Under the pieces are notes generated by a model. The model searched no databases. It saw only the letters and a list, made by a program, of their open reading frames with translations, and was not told the origin of the DNA. A DNA stretch of 64,000 nt from Nemertoderma westbladi (Eukaryota; Xenacoelomorpha; Nemertodermatida; Nemertodermatidae): assembly GCA_032718475.1 (NCBI GenBank), contig JAUCBJ010002580.1:19101-83100 (forward strand), in the 5' to 3' direction. Shown here one piece after another: positions 55,297 to 64,000 of this stretch; position 1 is the stretch's first letter, and each line of letters starts with the position of its first letter. A program made the position numbers and the translations under genes.

Positions 55297-55817
55297 TGTT
55301 AGCTTATTCAATCCCGCTAACACCCCATAAAGTTGGTTATTAAGCAATATTAGGGGACACGAGGTTGGGCAACCAACTCGTGTCACCCCAACAGAATGGG
55401 AAGGAACGCACAATAAGGGTCAGGGGCCAAACCCCTAGCAGAGAGAAATAGGTGGAGTGAAGGGGATCACTCCGAAGGCGCCAACAAGGGTATCAACCAA
55501 TCAGAGGGGGGCAAGGCATCGATTAGGTAGTAATTAGGCCAACCGTGCAATATAACCAGTAACCCATATCAGTAATTCAGTTATCTCAGTGCAGTAGTGC
55601 TAGCATAGGTTAATTAGTTTAGATAGGGGAGCACGGGACTTTTAGTTACCGTATCCCGCCTTCCATATACTATACAATATCTATATCTTATATCTTTGTT
55701 ATTATACACCGAACTTCAGAACTCATTCACTGCTTTCTTTCACTCTTTATACACGGCGGGGACGCGTGAACTAAATACCTACCGGATAAATCGGGATCCC
55801 TTCTGGATCCCGTCACA
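55297..55817 (+). repeat. 5' LTR
   Basis: 521 bp, TG...CA ends. Near-identity to the 3' LTR shows a young insertion. No strong TATA; a TATACTATACAATATC stretch near 55670 may serve. Confidence 0.95.
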
Positions 55818-55877
55818 GCAACTAAAACCAACCGCTGCCCTAGCTAGCCAAACCATCAGCCACCAATCATCAGCGAG

Positions 55878-58800
55878 ATGAGTCAATCGGGCGAGACACC
55901 GACGCGGACCCCGGACCAAACGATCCGTGAGGCCGCAACCAGGCGATATAGACCCACGACGCGGGAGCCATCGATAACGGGCGAACCGGAAGTTCAGGAC
56001 GAGGGGGGCCTGGAACCCGAGGTCGAGCCAAGAGGAAGAGAGAGCGAGACGGAGGGAGACGGAGATGAGTCAACACGGGACGGAGATCGGCGCACCGACG
56101 TCGCCGGCCAGCTACAGGCCGAGGGCGACGAGCGGCCCACCGAAACGGCGACGGTGGGGCCGACGGCGCGACGCCGGACGCAAAGAGACGGAGGAGACAT
56201 AGGTACTGATGTCGCCGGCCAGCTACAGGCCGAGGGCGACGGACGGCCCACCAGAACGGCAACGGTGGAGCCGCCGGTACGACGTCGAACCCGGAGGGAT
56301 GGAGGAGAGGTCGGCGATGAGGACGTCGGGGTTTCTGAGTGACTTCGACGGGCCTACAACGCGACCCGGAAGCTAATAAAGGACGCCAAGAAGGAAGGGG
56401 CGAAGGTAGACGAGGTGAGACTGAGAAAGCGACTAGGTGAGTCGGATAGACACTTAAATTACCTAATACGTTTTGGGCAGAGAGAACTAGCCGAGGTGAG
56501 AGCAAAAGGGGTTGCCGGCGAACTGTTTGAACTATGGGAGTGTGGGAGTATGGAACCTAGCGTAGTGCCAGTGTACATAGGGCCATACTTGGTCGATGCC
56601 CGGGGAGTAAAATTAGTGGGTTGGAGGGGACTCGAGGGGGGCGAATCCGAGGTTAACCCCGAGGATTCGGCCTCGTCGGTCGGAGAAAGTTCCGGGAAGC
56701 GGGGGAAAGTTAGTAGGTCGGGAAGGCGGAGGGGGTCCGTCGTAACCGATAAGTCTGCTACGTCCTCCGCGAAAGAAAGAGTGGTGAGAGAGATAGGTGC
56801 CGCATACCATCTCAACATGGTAGAGCAAGGTCAGAGGGAAATGGAGGAACGGCTAGAGCAGGGGAGAGTGCGGTTAGAGAGGGAAGCGGCATTGATTAGA
56901 GAAACCGGAGAGAGGGCCGAAAGGGCTTTGAGAAGTCTTAGGGAGTGTGAGGAAATAGAGGAAAAGGAGTGTAGGGAGCGTGAGGCAAGAGAGGAAAGGG
57001 AACGCAAGGAGCGTGAGGCAAGGGAGGAAAGGGAACGCAAAGAGTGTGAGGCGGAACGCAAAGAGCGGGAGGCGGAATGGCGCAAGGAACATGAGGCGAG
57101 AAGGGAAAAGGAACGCAAGGAGCGCGAGGTGAGACGAAGGGAGAGCGCTAGGAGTGTAGCAGAGTCGGCCGCCCGGGACACCCAGGAGTGTGAGAGGAGA
57201 ATGGCAGAGGCTGAACGAGAGCACAAGGAATTAAAGAGACGCCAGAGTGAGCTTGCGAAACATAGGATTAGACGGGCGCACGAGCTGCAACTGGTGCGAG
57301 CGTCGCCGTCTGAAAGCGGGGCCGGCTCGAGTATTTTTGGGGAGCCGGGGGCCGTAGATACATTTATTAATACCCCACTGACAGGGACCGCGCGACAGAC
57401 CCAAAACTGGTGTGACCGTACGGGCGGGGGGGGGGGGGGGTAACGACAATAATGATACAGTAGACGTTGTTAATATTGATAGTACCGTATGGGACAACTC
57501 TAATCAAACCTTTATTGCAGGAAATACTTTGCCCAGTGGTAGCAATTTAAATTTAAATCAGAATAATCCTAATATTAATGTAGAAAATAATTATAATATT
57601 AATGTAATTACGCAAAATAATTCAAATAATCAAAATAATAACCCAAATTCGAACCTACAAAATAATTTAAATAACGCGATTACGCAAAGTAATCCAAATA
57701 ATTTAAATAATGATCCAAGCCCAAATTTACAAAATAATTCAAATAGCGTAGTCGCACAGAATAATACAAATGATTTCGTTCCAAACGAGCAAATCAATTC
57801 TGTTTGGGTCCTATATGGGTGCTATTAACGTAAACACGTCGGACGTGTATAGCCAGGCAGATGAGGGCCTGGTAGGCCACGTGGTTGGTGGGCAGGGAGC
57901 AGGTGAGGGCCTGGTAGGCCACGTAGTTGGTAGGCAGGGAGCAGAGGGCCTGGTAGGCCACGTAGTTGGTAGGCAGGGAGTAGAGGGCCTAGAAGGCCAC
58001 GCAATAGCAGGAGGAGAGGCGGGGGTGAATAGACCCGACCGCGGTAGGGTTGATGTGTCGACTAGAGAGGGATATAGTAGCGGGGTGAGAGGTAGCGAAG
58101 TAAAATGTAGCGAGTGGGGGAGGGCTACAAGGGCCCCACAACAGAGAGTTAGCGGCAAGTGGGGGGGGGGGCTACAAGGGCCCCACAACACAGAGTTAGC
58201 GGCGAGAGGGGGGGGGGGGGGCAGAAAGTGTCCCACAGCCGTCAGCGGACAATGCGCGGGCCGAAATAGGTAAACCGCAACAACCGGCGACGGAAAGTAA
58301 TAGGGGGATTGCGGATATCCCCAGCGGCGTGCGACCGAGCAGAGAGAGACGGGTTGACGTCGCGAGAGGGTGGACGAAGCGTCAAGCCCGATCAGAGGAG
58401 GGAAGAAGAACAGTGGGGTTTAACCGGGAGGTCGACGAGAGATCTCACGAGCGGGAATATTCCACTGATAGGAGAAGAAAGGAAGACAGTAGTAGAAGTA
58501 TCGCCGCGAACGATAGAAGAGCGAGGACGGATAGCGAGCCGTCGGTAGTCGAGATGAGAACGGAGAGTCAGTGGGGTCGGACTCCGGGAGATTGCCGTCG
58601 CCCCGGAGAGATGCGACCCGGTGAGATGCATTACGCGCCGAAGGAGGGGTACGCGATGTACCGGTACAAAGACGAGAACAGTAGAGAGGGGGGTCAAAGA
58701 GAAACTTTGAGACGGAATACACCTACCGATCGAGAATACGGTAGCCGCGGGGAGGACTATTTGAGAAGAATAAACTTCGATCCCGAGCGACACATGCAGA

Positions 58801-59735
58801 CTGTAGGACATACTGTAGGCCTTACTGCACATACCATAGGCCATACTGAGAGAGGCAGTGTAGGGGATAGGATAGCGCGGACAACGGGATTAAACCCGGA
58901 AGTCGCGGAATACATACCGGCGAGTAGGCCAGAAGCTGATAGGCCTATACCGGTACCAGTACAGCAGTATGACTACAGCATGCAGGGACATAACATATAC
59001 CCAGGGGAGGGGGGAATTATTGCGGATAGGTGTATGGGCCCCAACGTATTAACATCAACCCCAGTACCAAACATACCAGTGGGGGGGGAACAGGGTGACA
59101 TTCCCCCATCACAATATCAACAATATACCCCTATAGGAGCAAGAACAACGAGACCCTTGGATGAAAACAGGTCGTGTGACACAGAAATATGGAGGGGGCC
59201 GCTACCCCCAATGACATACCCAAGTCAAAGAAGATCGAGAAATAGGACGGAGGAACCGCACCAGACAGGAGAAACCATACAGCATCCATCGAATCCATTG
59301 GAAGCGCAGGCGATGGGGATGGCCACGTTGATCGATGCGTTAAAAACGCGAATCGAGTTACCACCAGTGGAACCATTCAAATTCGATGGGAGCAGGCCGG
59401 AAGAATATCTACAGTTTCGGCGTATGTATAGTAATGAAATACTAACAAAGAACTTGACGCAGGCGGAGTGCCTAAAGTATCTGCAAGTATACACGGGAGG
59501 CCCAGCATACGATATCATGAGGCAATATCAAAGAATAGAAGGCGGCTTCACGACAGCATGGCAAGCACTGGATAGGGAATACGGGCACCCGGCCAAGATC
59601 ATCAGGCAGACGCTGAGAGGCATAACATCGGGGGGCCTACAGGATAACCCCGTTAGCATTAAGACGTTTGCTAACAAAGTCGAGAAGGCGCTAATCGTGC
59701 TGAAGACGCTAGGGGGTTGCATGGGGGCACCAACC
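55878..59735 (+). pseudogene. Gag of the LTR element, broken at one TGA, one indel and poly-G tracts
   Basis: Starts at ATG 55878, 60 bp after the LTR. The first part contains a duplicated 37-residue unit (TDVAGQLQAEGD). TGA 56340 stands where CGA fits and the same frame continues to 57443 with a long E/R/K coiled coil. A G15 run (57426-57440) marks a shift to an N/Q-rich stretch (to about 57800), an indel follows, then a G-rich part with four 39-bp units (LVGHVVG). G11 and G14 runs (58161, 58208) mark the shift to the last frame (58222-59735), which ends in the BEL/Pao gag domain: EPFKFDGSRPEEYLQFRRM, YLQVYTGGPAYDIMRQYQ and WQALDREYGHPAKI. Unusually long for gag, about 1,280 codons. Confidence 0.75.
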
Positions 59736-60325
59736 GAACCCTCACAGAGATAAGGAGGACCTATTGGGTCAAACAACTAAGGAAGAAGGTGAAAGCGGTA
59801 GTGGGGCAGTGCCAGACCTGCCGACGAGCGAAGAAGGAGCGAGCCATACAAGAGATGGCGCCGCTACCAGCTAGTAGAGTAAGACAACACGACCCGCCAT
59901 TTACGCATTGCGGTGTGGACATGTTCGGGCCGATAAAGATCAAAGTGATGCGACACACGGAGAAACGCTACGGCATTATCTTCGTATGCAACAACACACG
60001 GGCGGTAGGGATAGAACTCGCCCAAGATGCAACCGCATCAGCATTCATTAATGCCCTAGAAAGGTTTAGAGACCGCAAAGGTGGGACGATCGCAGTGATA
60101 TACAGCGACAACGGCACCAACTTTGTGGGCGCAGAGAGTGAGATGGCAGAGGCCTTGGACATCTTGGAAGGGGAGGAAGTCAGGGCGGCCATGAGAAGAC
60201 GACAAGTAAAGTGGGAGAGAAGGACGCCGTATGCACCACATACACTAGGATGCGTCGAGAGACTGACTGGTGGGCAGTTCAAAGCGTCTAATGACGAAGT
60301 TAATGAACACCCACATGGTCACTGA
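59712..60325 (+). pseudogene. integrase, N-terminal zinc domain truncated
   Basis: Begins at the internal deletion point. The zinc domain keeps LHGGTNRTLTEIRRTYW and CQTC, but the codons for the first histidine are gone. Catalytic core: D in HCGVDMFGPI, D in VIYSDNGTNFVG and E in LGCVERLTGG (usual form GGxWER). A frameshift near 60290 separates it from the C-terminal domain. Integrase inserts the DNA copy and makes the 5-bp duplication seen. Confidence 0.8.
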
Positions 60326-60818
60326 AGACGTCTTACGGACAGTACTTGCGAAGTGCGAGGGGATCATTAATAGCAGACCGCTATATCCGGAGAATGATGA
60401 CCCTGAGTCATTAGACGTGCTGACGCCTAGCCATTTTCTGATGGAAAGGCCAGCGACCATCGATATGCGGGGTGTAGACCCAGATGACATACACTCCCGC
60501 CAGAGTTGGAAAGTCGCTAAAGCAATAAGCGCAGAGTATTGGAGGAGGTGGGTAGAAGAATACCTACCCACGCTCCATAAGCGAAGCAAGTGGAGGAAGC
60601 CGAACAGGGAGCTAAGAGTAGGAGATCTCGTAATCGTTACGGATGATACTATCATCAACAACCAGTGGCGGTTGGCGAGAGTTGTAGGCACTTACTCCGA
60701 TGAGGACGGAAGAGTCCGATCGGTAGAAGTGCGGATAGGTGGAAAGATAGGCGCGAAGGACAGAAAAACCTACAGGAGAGCGGTTGGGAAATGCTGTCTT
60801 CTAGAAGGGGCACCTTAG
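60270..60818 (+). pseudogene. integrase C-terminal DUF5641-type domain
   Basis: Continues the integrase one frame over: LTPSHFLMERPATI, YWRRWVEEYLPTLHKRSKW, LRVGDLVIVTDDT and WRLARVVGTYSDEDG, the typical BEL/Pao pol end. Stops at 60818. Confidence 0.8.
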
Positions 60819-60939
60819 AAGTGGAGTTAGTGCGTAGTTTAGTCGTCCAAGTTTTGGACTGAGGGGGGTGGGATTGAGGGCGAGACGCCCTTCCCACATA
60901 TAAAATTTGAAAAATAAAAATTATAAAATAATAGTACAT

Positions 60940-61440
60940 AGTAGGTACGCAGTTAGTAGGCAGAAGGTACGTAGTACCTAGTTAGTTAGTAGGTACGTAG
61001 TACCTAGAGTTAGTTAGTTAGTTAGTAGGTACGTAGTACCTAGAGTTAGTTAGTTAGTTAGTAGGTACGTAGTACCTAGAGTTAGTTAGAGAGTTAGTAG
61101 GTACGTAGTACCTAGTTAGAGAAGTTAGTCAAGAGGTACGTATTACCTAGTTAGTTAGTTAGTTAAAGAAGAGTTAGAGGGTACGTAGTACCGTTAGTTA
61201 GAGTTAGAGTTAGAGGGTACGTAGTACCGTTAGTTGGAGTTAGAGTTAGAGGGTACGTAGTACCGTTAGTCAGAGTTAGAGTTAGAGGGTACGTAGTACC
61301 GTTAGTTGGAGAAGAGAGAGTAGGGTACGTAGTACTGCTAGTTAGTTAGAGAGTCAGAGGGTACGTAGTACTGTTAGTTAGAGAAGAGTTAGAGTTAGAG
61401 GGTACGTGGTACCATTAGTTAGAGAGAGAGAGAGAGTAAG
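60940..61440. repeat. hairpin-bearing minisatellite in the 3' region
   Basis: About 13 copies of GGTACGTAGTACC (5-bp stem GGTAC/GTACC, GTA loop), spaced about 36 bp by GTTAGTTAG-type sequence. A few copies have single changes (GTATTACC, GTAGTACT, GTGGTACC), some of which keep the stem. Confidence 0.9.
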
Positions 61441-61867
61441 AGGTAGAAGGGTATATAAGATATAGATATTAGTTAGCAGTAAGTAGCGTTAGTAGCGAGA
61501 GGGGGGCATATGAGTACAGCTGGGTAAATCGTGTGGCCACACGACGCATACTGCTGTACTGCACAGGCCCACAGAGTAGGCCAGAATGTGGATTAGGAGA
61601 CAGAACAATCCATAGCCAGTAGCAAGTAATTAGTTTAGATAAGGTAGTAGGATTGAAATTAAAAATAGATAGATAGATTAGAATAAGAATAGGGCTAAGA
61701 AAGGGAACAAATCATGGTAACAGTAGTAAGAATAGGCAATAACTAACTCAGAAATTCAGAAAGAGATAGGCCATCGAACTGAACTTAAACCATCTAAACC
61801 CATCACTCATCACGTTTGCGCCTTGGCAAGGCACCACCTACGGGTGAGCGATCGGGCAGAGTTCGAG
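61441..61867. other. no gene seen
   Basis: Non-coding part of the 3' region between the hairpin array and the zinc-knuckle frame. No motif recognised. Confidence 0.5.
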
Positions 61868-62383
61868 ATGGCAGGCAAACTTACGAGAGAGGAGAGAAGC
61901 AGAGGAGAGGAAGGAGGAAGCTAGGGCGCAGAGCTACGGCTTCGAGGAACAAGCGGCCTTAGACGAACTTCGTTGGGCTTCGTCAGGGAGTTCGGGGGAG
62001 TCTCTAGGGAAAGAACTGAGGTGAACGGTGGGATCACCGAAACAGTCGACGTCGGGATTGCAAACGATGCCTGAGAGGGGTGGAGAGATCGATGTAGATA
62101 GAGACAGCAACGTGGAGAAGTTCACCACCAGCGACTCCACAGACCGCGGAGATCGCTTGGGACGAAAGACGAGGTGGGACGGGAGACATTGGTACTCGGC
62201 TGCGACTACTGTGGGAGACAGACCCACCAGGAAAGGAGCTGCTTGTATCGGTTCCAGAAGGGAACCTTTTGTCTCTACTGCCGAGAACCGAGCCACAGGA
62301 TGGGAGCGTGTCCACGGTTGCAGAACCGATGTCCGAAGTGCAACTTTCGGGGACACCACGGACGCCAAGGAGGGATGGACTGA
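61868..62383 (+). pseudogene. zinc-knuckle protein frame downstream of integrase
   Basis: From about 62190 one frame encodes CDYCGRQTHQERSC, CLYCREPSHRMGAC and CPKCNFRGHHGRQG: two perfect CX2CX4HX4C knuckles and a third partial one. Before a frameshift near 62180, another frame reads an acidic and polar stretch (EEQAALDELRWASSGSSGE) with one TGA. An ATG is at 61868. Zinc knuckles normally sit in Gag, between the gag domain and protease; here the region is about 1.4 kb after the integrase. It may be a separate nucleocapsid-like gene or an added host fragment. Confidence 0.6.
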
Positions 62384-62399
62384 GGCTTTGACGTAGTGC

Positions 62400-63024
62400 G
62401 CCTGGAAGGCGCCACGCGAGACGTGCAAACTATGTACAAATTTAATTAATGTAAATAATCATATAAGTACAGTTTGTATGTAGGTACGTAGTAAACAGTA
62501 ATCTAGAAATATTTACGTTCGGAGTAAGTACTATAGTCATACAACCTTTCTCAATTAGCTACTGGGACTGGGGGGTAAACTGACTATGGCACTATGGACG
62601 AGACACCAGACGATTTCACACTTCTTAAATGCGACGGCATGGGAGGGGGGTGAGATTCGTCAGAAGGGATGAGGTAGTCAAAGTGGGGTTGAGGAACGGA
62701 GTAAGAGTGCGAAGTGCGGAGAGAGTGCGAACGCAATTCTAGTGTGGGGGGGGAGAATAAGAGGCTGAGTGGGGGACGAGGAGGTCCGAGGGTATGAGAG
62801 AGTTAGGGTGAGAGTGGAGAGGAGATAGGGCGAAAGTGTTGGGGAAACAAAAGTCGCGTGAGAGGTGAGCGCGATCGGCCCGACATGAGACGCTAGGCAC
62901 ACAGGGTAGCGTTATCATACCCATAGGGAGCGGCCTGGAAAGCCGGCTCCGACAAAAAAGGATTCCACCCCACACCCGATACTAGATCGGGATCCAGCGG
63001 GATTGTAGCGCACTTTTTTGGTTG
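62400..63024. other. non-coding 3' region
   Basis: No gene recognised. The purine-rich 62640-62840 segment yields open frames on the minus strand without any motif. Confidence 0.5.
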
Positions 63025-63062
63025 ATGCTATCTTCTTACCGGGAAGATAGCATGGGGGGGAG
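63025..63062 (+). promoter_or_regulatory. hairpin and polypurine tract before the 3' LTR
   Basis: An 11-bp perfect stem ATGCTATCTTC / GAAGATAGCAT (63025-63035 and 63043-63053) ends in the polypurine tract (63052-63062), which touches the 3' LTR. The tract would prime plus-strand DNA synthesis. Confidence 0.75.
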
Positions 63063-63584
63063 TGTTAGCTTATTCAATCCCGCTAACACCCCATAAAGTT
63101 GGTTATTAAGCAATATTGGGGGACACGAGGTTGGGCAACCAACTCGTGTCACCACAACAGAATGGGAAGGAACGCACAATAAGGGTCAGGGGCCAAACCC
63201 CTAGCAGAGAGAAATAGGTGGAGTGAAGGGGATCACTCCGAAGGCGCCAACAAGGGTATCAACCAATCAGAGGGGGGCAAGGCATCGATTAGGTAGTAAT
63301 TAGGCCAACCGTGCAATATAACCAGTAACCCAATATCAGTAATTCAGTTATCTCAGTGCAGTAGTGCTAGCATAGGTTAATTAGTTTAGATAGGGGAGCA
63401 CGGGACTTTTAGTTACCGTATCCCGCCTTCCATATACTATACAATATCTATATCTTATATCTTTGTTATTATACACCGAACTTCAGAACTCATTCACTGC
63501 TTTCTTTCACTCTTTATACACGGCGCGGACGCGTGAACTAAATACCTACCGGATAAATCGGGATCCCTTCTGGATCCCGTCACA
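63063..63584 (+). repeat. 3' LTR
   Basis: 522 bp, same ends as the 5' LTR, followed by the GATGG duplication and the 37-bp minisatellite. Confidence 0.95.
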
Positions 63585-64000
63585 GATGGTACGGAGGCCA
63601 GAGAGGAGTTGGTACACAGAGAGGGTATGGAAGCTCAGAGAGGAGTTGGTAACAGTGATGGTACGGAGGACAGATAGGAAATCGTACACAGAGAGGGTAT
63701 GGAAGCTCAGAGAGGAGTTGGTACACAGAGAGGGTATGGAGGCTCAGAGAGGAGTTGGTACACAGAGACGGTACGAAGGCGAGATAGGAATTCGTACACA
63801 GAGAGGGTATGGAAGCTCAGAGAGGAGTTGGTACACAGAGAGGGTATGGAAGCTCAGAGAGGAGTTGGTACACAGAGACGGTACGGAGGCCAGATAGGAA
63901 TTCGTACTCAGAGAGGGTATGGAAGCTCAGAGAGGAGTTGGAACACAGAGAGGGTATGGAAGCTCAGAGAGGAGTTGGTACACAGAGAGGGTATGGAAGC
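63585..64000. repeat. 37-bp minisatellite, right part, to window end
   Basis: About eleven units of the repeat seen at 55187-55296, including a variant ending in GATAGGAATTCGTAC. Because 37 is not a multiple of three the array reads open in all frames by turns; it is not a gene. Confidence 0.9.

Larger units (their letters stand above)
55297..63584 (+). mobile_element. BEL/Pao-type LTR element lacking PR-RT-RH, 8.29 kb, GATGG target duplication
   Basis: LTRs 55297-55817 (521 bp) and 63063-63584 (522 bp) start TGTTAG and end GTCACA. They differ by about three substitutions and one indel. The 5-bp duplication GATGG is at 55292-55296 and 63585-63589. Inside: a long gag, then directly the integrase, a DUF5641-type domain, a 2.2-kb 3' region with hairpin repeats and a zinc-knuckle frame, and a polypurine tract ATGGGGGGGAG at 63052-63062. 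Protease, RT and RNase H are absent, so the element must have been copied by enzymes of a full relative, or lost them after insertion. Confidence 0.9.

Noticed and set aside
55994-56505. Minus-strand frames opposite gag
   Set aside because: GC-rich antisense shadows of the gag start; no motif.
60940-61440. CRISPR array
   Set aside because: Regular short palindromes, but spacers are themselves repetitive, the host is an animal and the array lies inside an LTR element.
55297-63584. Endogenous retrovirus with envelope
   Set aside because: No envelope-like frame with signal peptide and membrane segment is present; gag and integrase are of BEL/Pao type.
63463-63897. Open frame across the 3' LTR and minisatellite
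   Set aside because: It starts in the LTR and runs through a 37-bp repeat that shifts frame each unit; no domain.

Overview
The window is a repeat-packed stretch of an animal nuclear genome, probably a marine or aquatic invertebrate. Evidence for this is a gene with spliced exons and a TATA box, fibrinogen-related (FReD) genes, several LINE families, BEL/Pao LTR retrotransposons, a Mutator-like transposase, a tRNA-derived SINE, MITEs and many minisatellites. There are no bacterial operons. The phylum cannot be fixed from sequence alone. Everything was read by eye; no database or alignment search was possible.

Layout. 1-2219: LINE A (+), inserted into the integrase of a decayed BEL/Pao element on the minus strand (2220 to about 5460). 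6690-7695: a 32-bp minisatellite carrying a 3' scrap of LINE A. 7855-9643: a two-exon secreted FReD gene with promoter and poly(A) signals. 9800-12200: AT-rich non-coding DNA. 12231-23208: LINE C, a SINE, an LTR-like promoter block and MITEs, present as two near-identical tandem units. The junction looks like unequal recombination between MITE copies. 23209-33563 plus 39136-39204: a long BEL/Pao element (BEL2) whose pol gene is split by a 5.57-kb inserted element (33564-39135) with perfect 36-bp terminal inverted repeats and mirrored 19-bp repeat arrays, like a foldback transposon. 39205-40860: a broken gene of unknown function that shares a 20-bp palindromic coding repeat with BEL2. 41261-42160: SINE and LINE fragment. 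44205-46296: a spliced, decayed Mutator-like transposase. 48004 to about 54110: LINE D, close to full length, with an almost intact ORF2. 54509-55123: a second FReD exon (minus). 55297-63584: a complete BEL/Pao-type LTR element with 5-bp target duplication and nearly identical LTRs that lacks protease, reverse transcriptase and RNase H. It sits in a 37-bp minisatellite that continues to the window end.

How it fits together. The only host genes seen are the two FReD paralogues, which probably encode secreted lectin-like recognition proteins; the second is separated from any upstream exon by the LTR insertion. The rest is nested mobile DNA, and insertion order can be read in places: LINE A into BEL1, foldback-like element into BEL2, LINE B inside that element, LTR element into minisatellite, MITE into LINE C. 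Many in-frame stops are TGA where CGA is expected, consistent with CpG decay. Best candidates for new biology are the 20-bp palindrome that enters coding sequence in several reading frames, the foldback-like element, the MITE-mediated duplication, and the recently moved LTR element with gag, integrase and a displaced zinc-knuckle frame but no reverse transcriptase.
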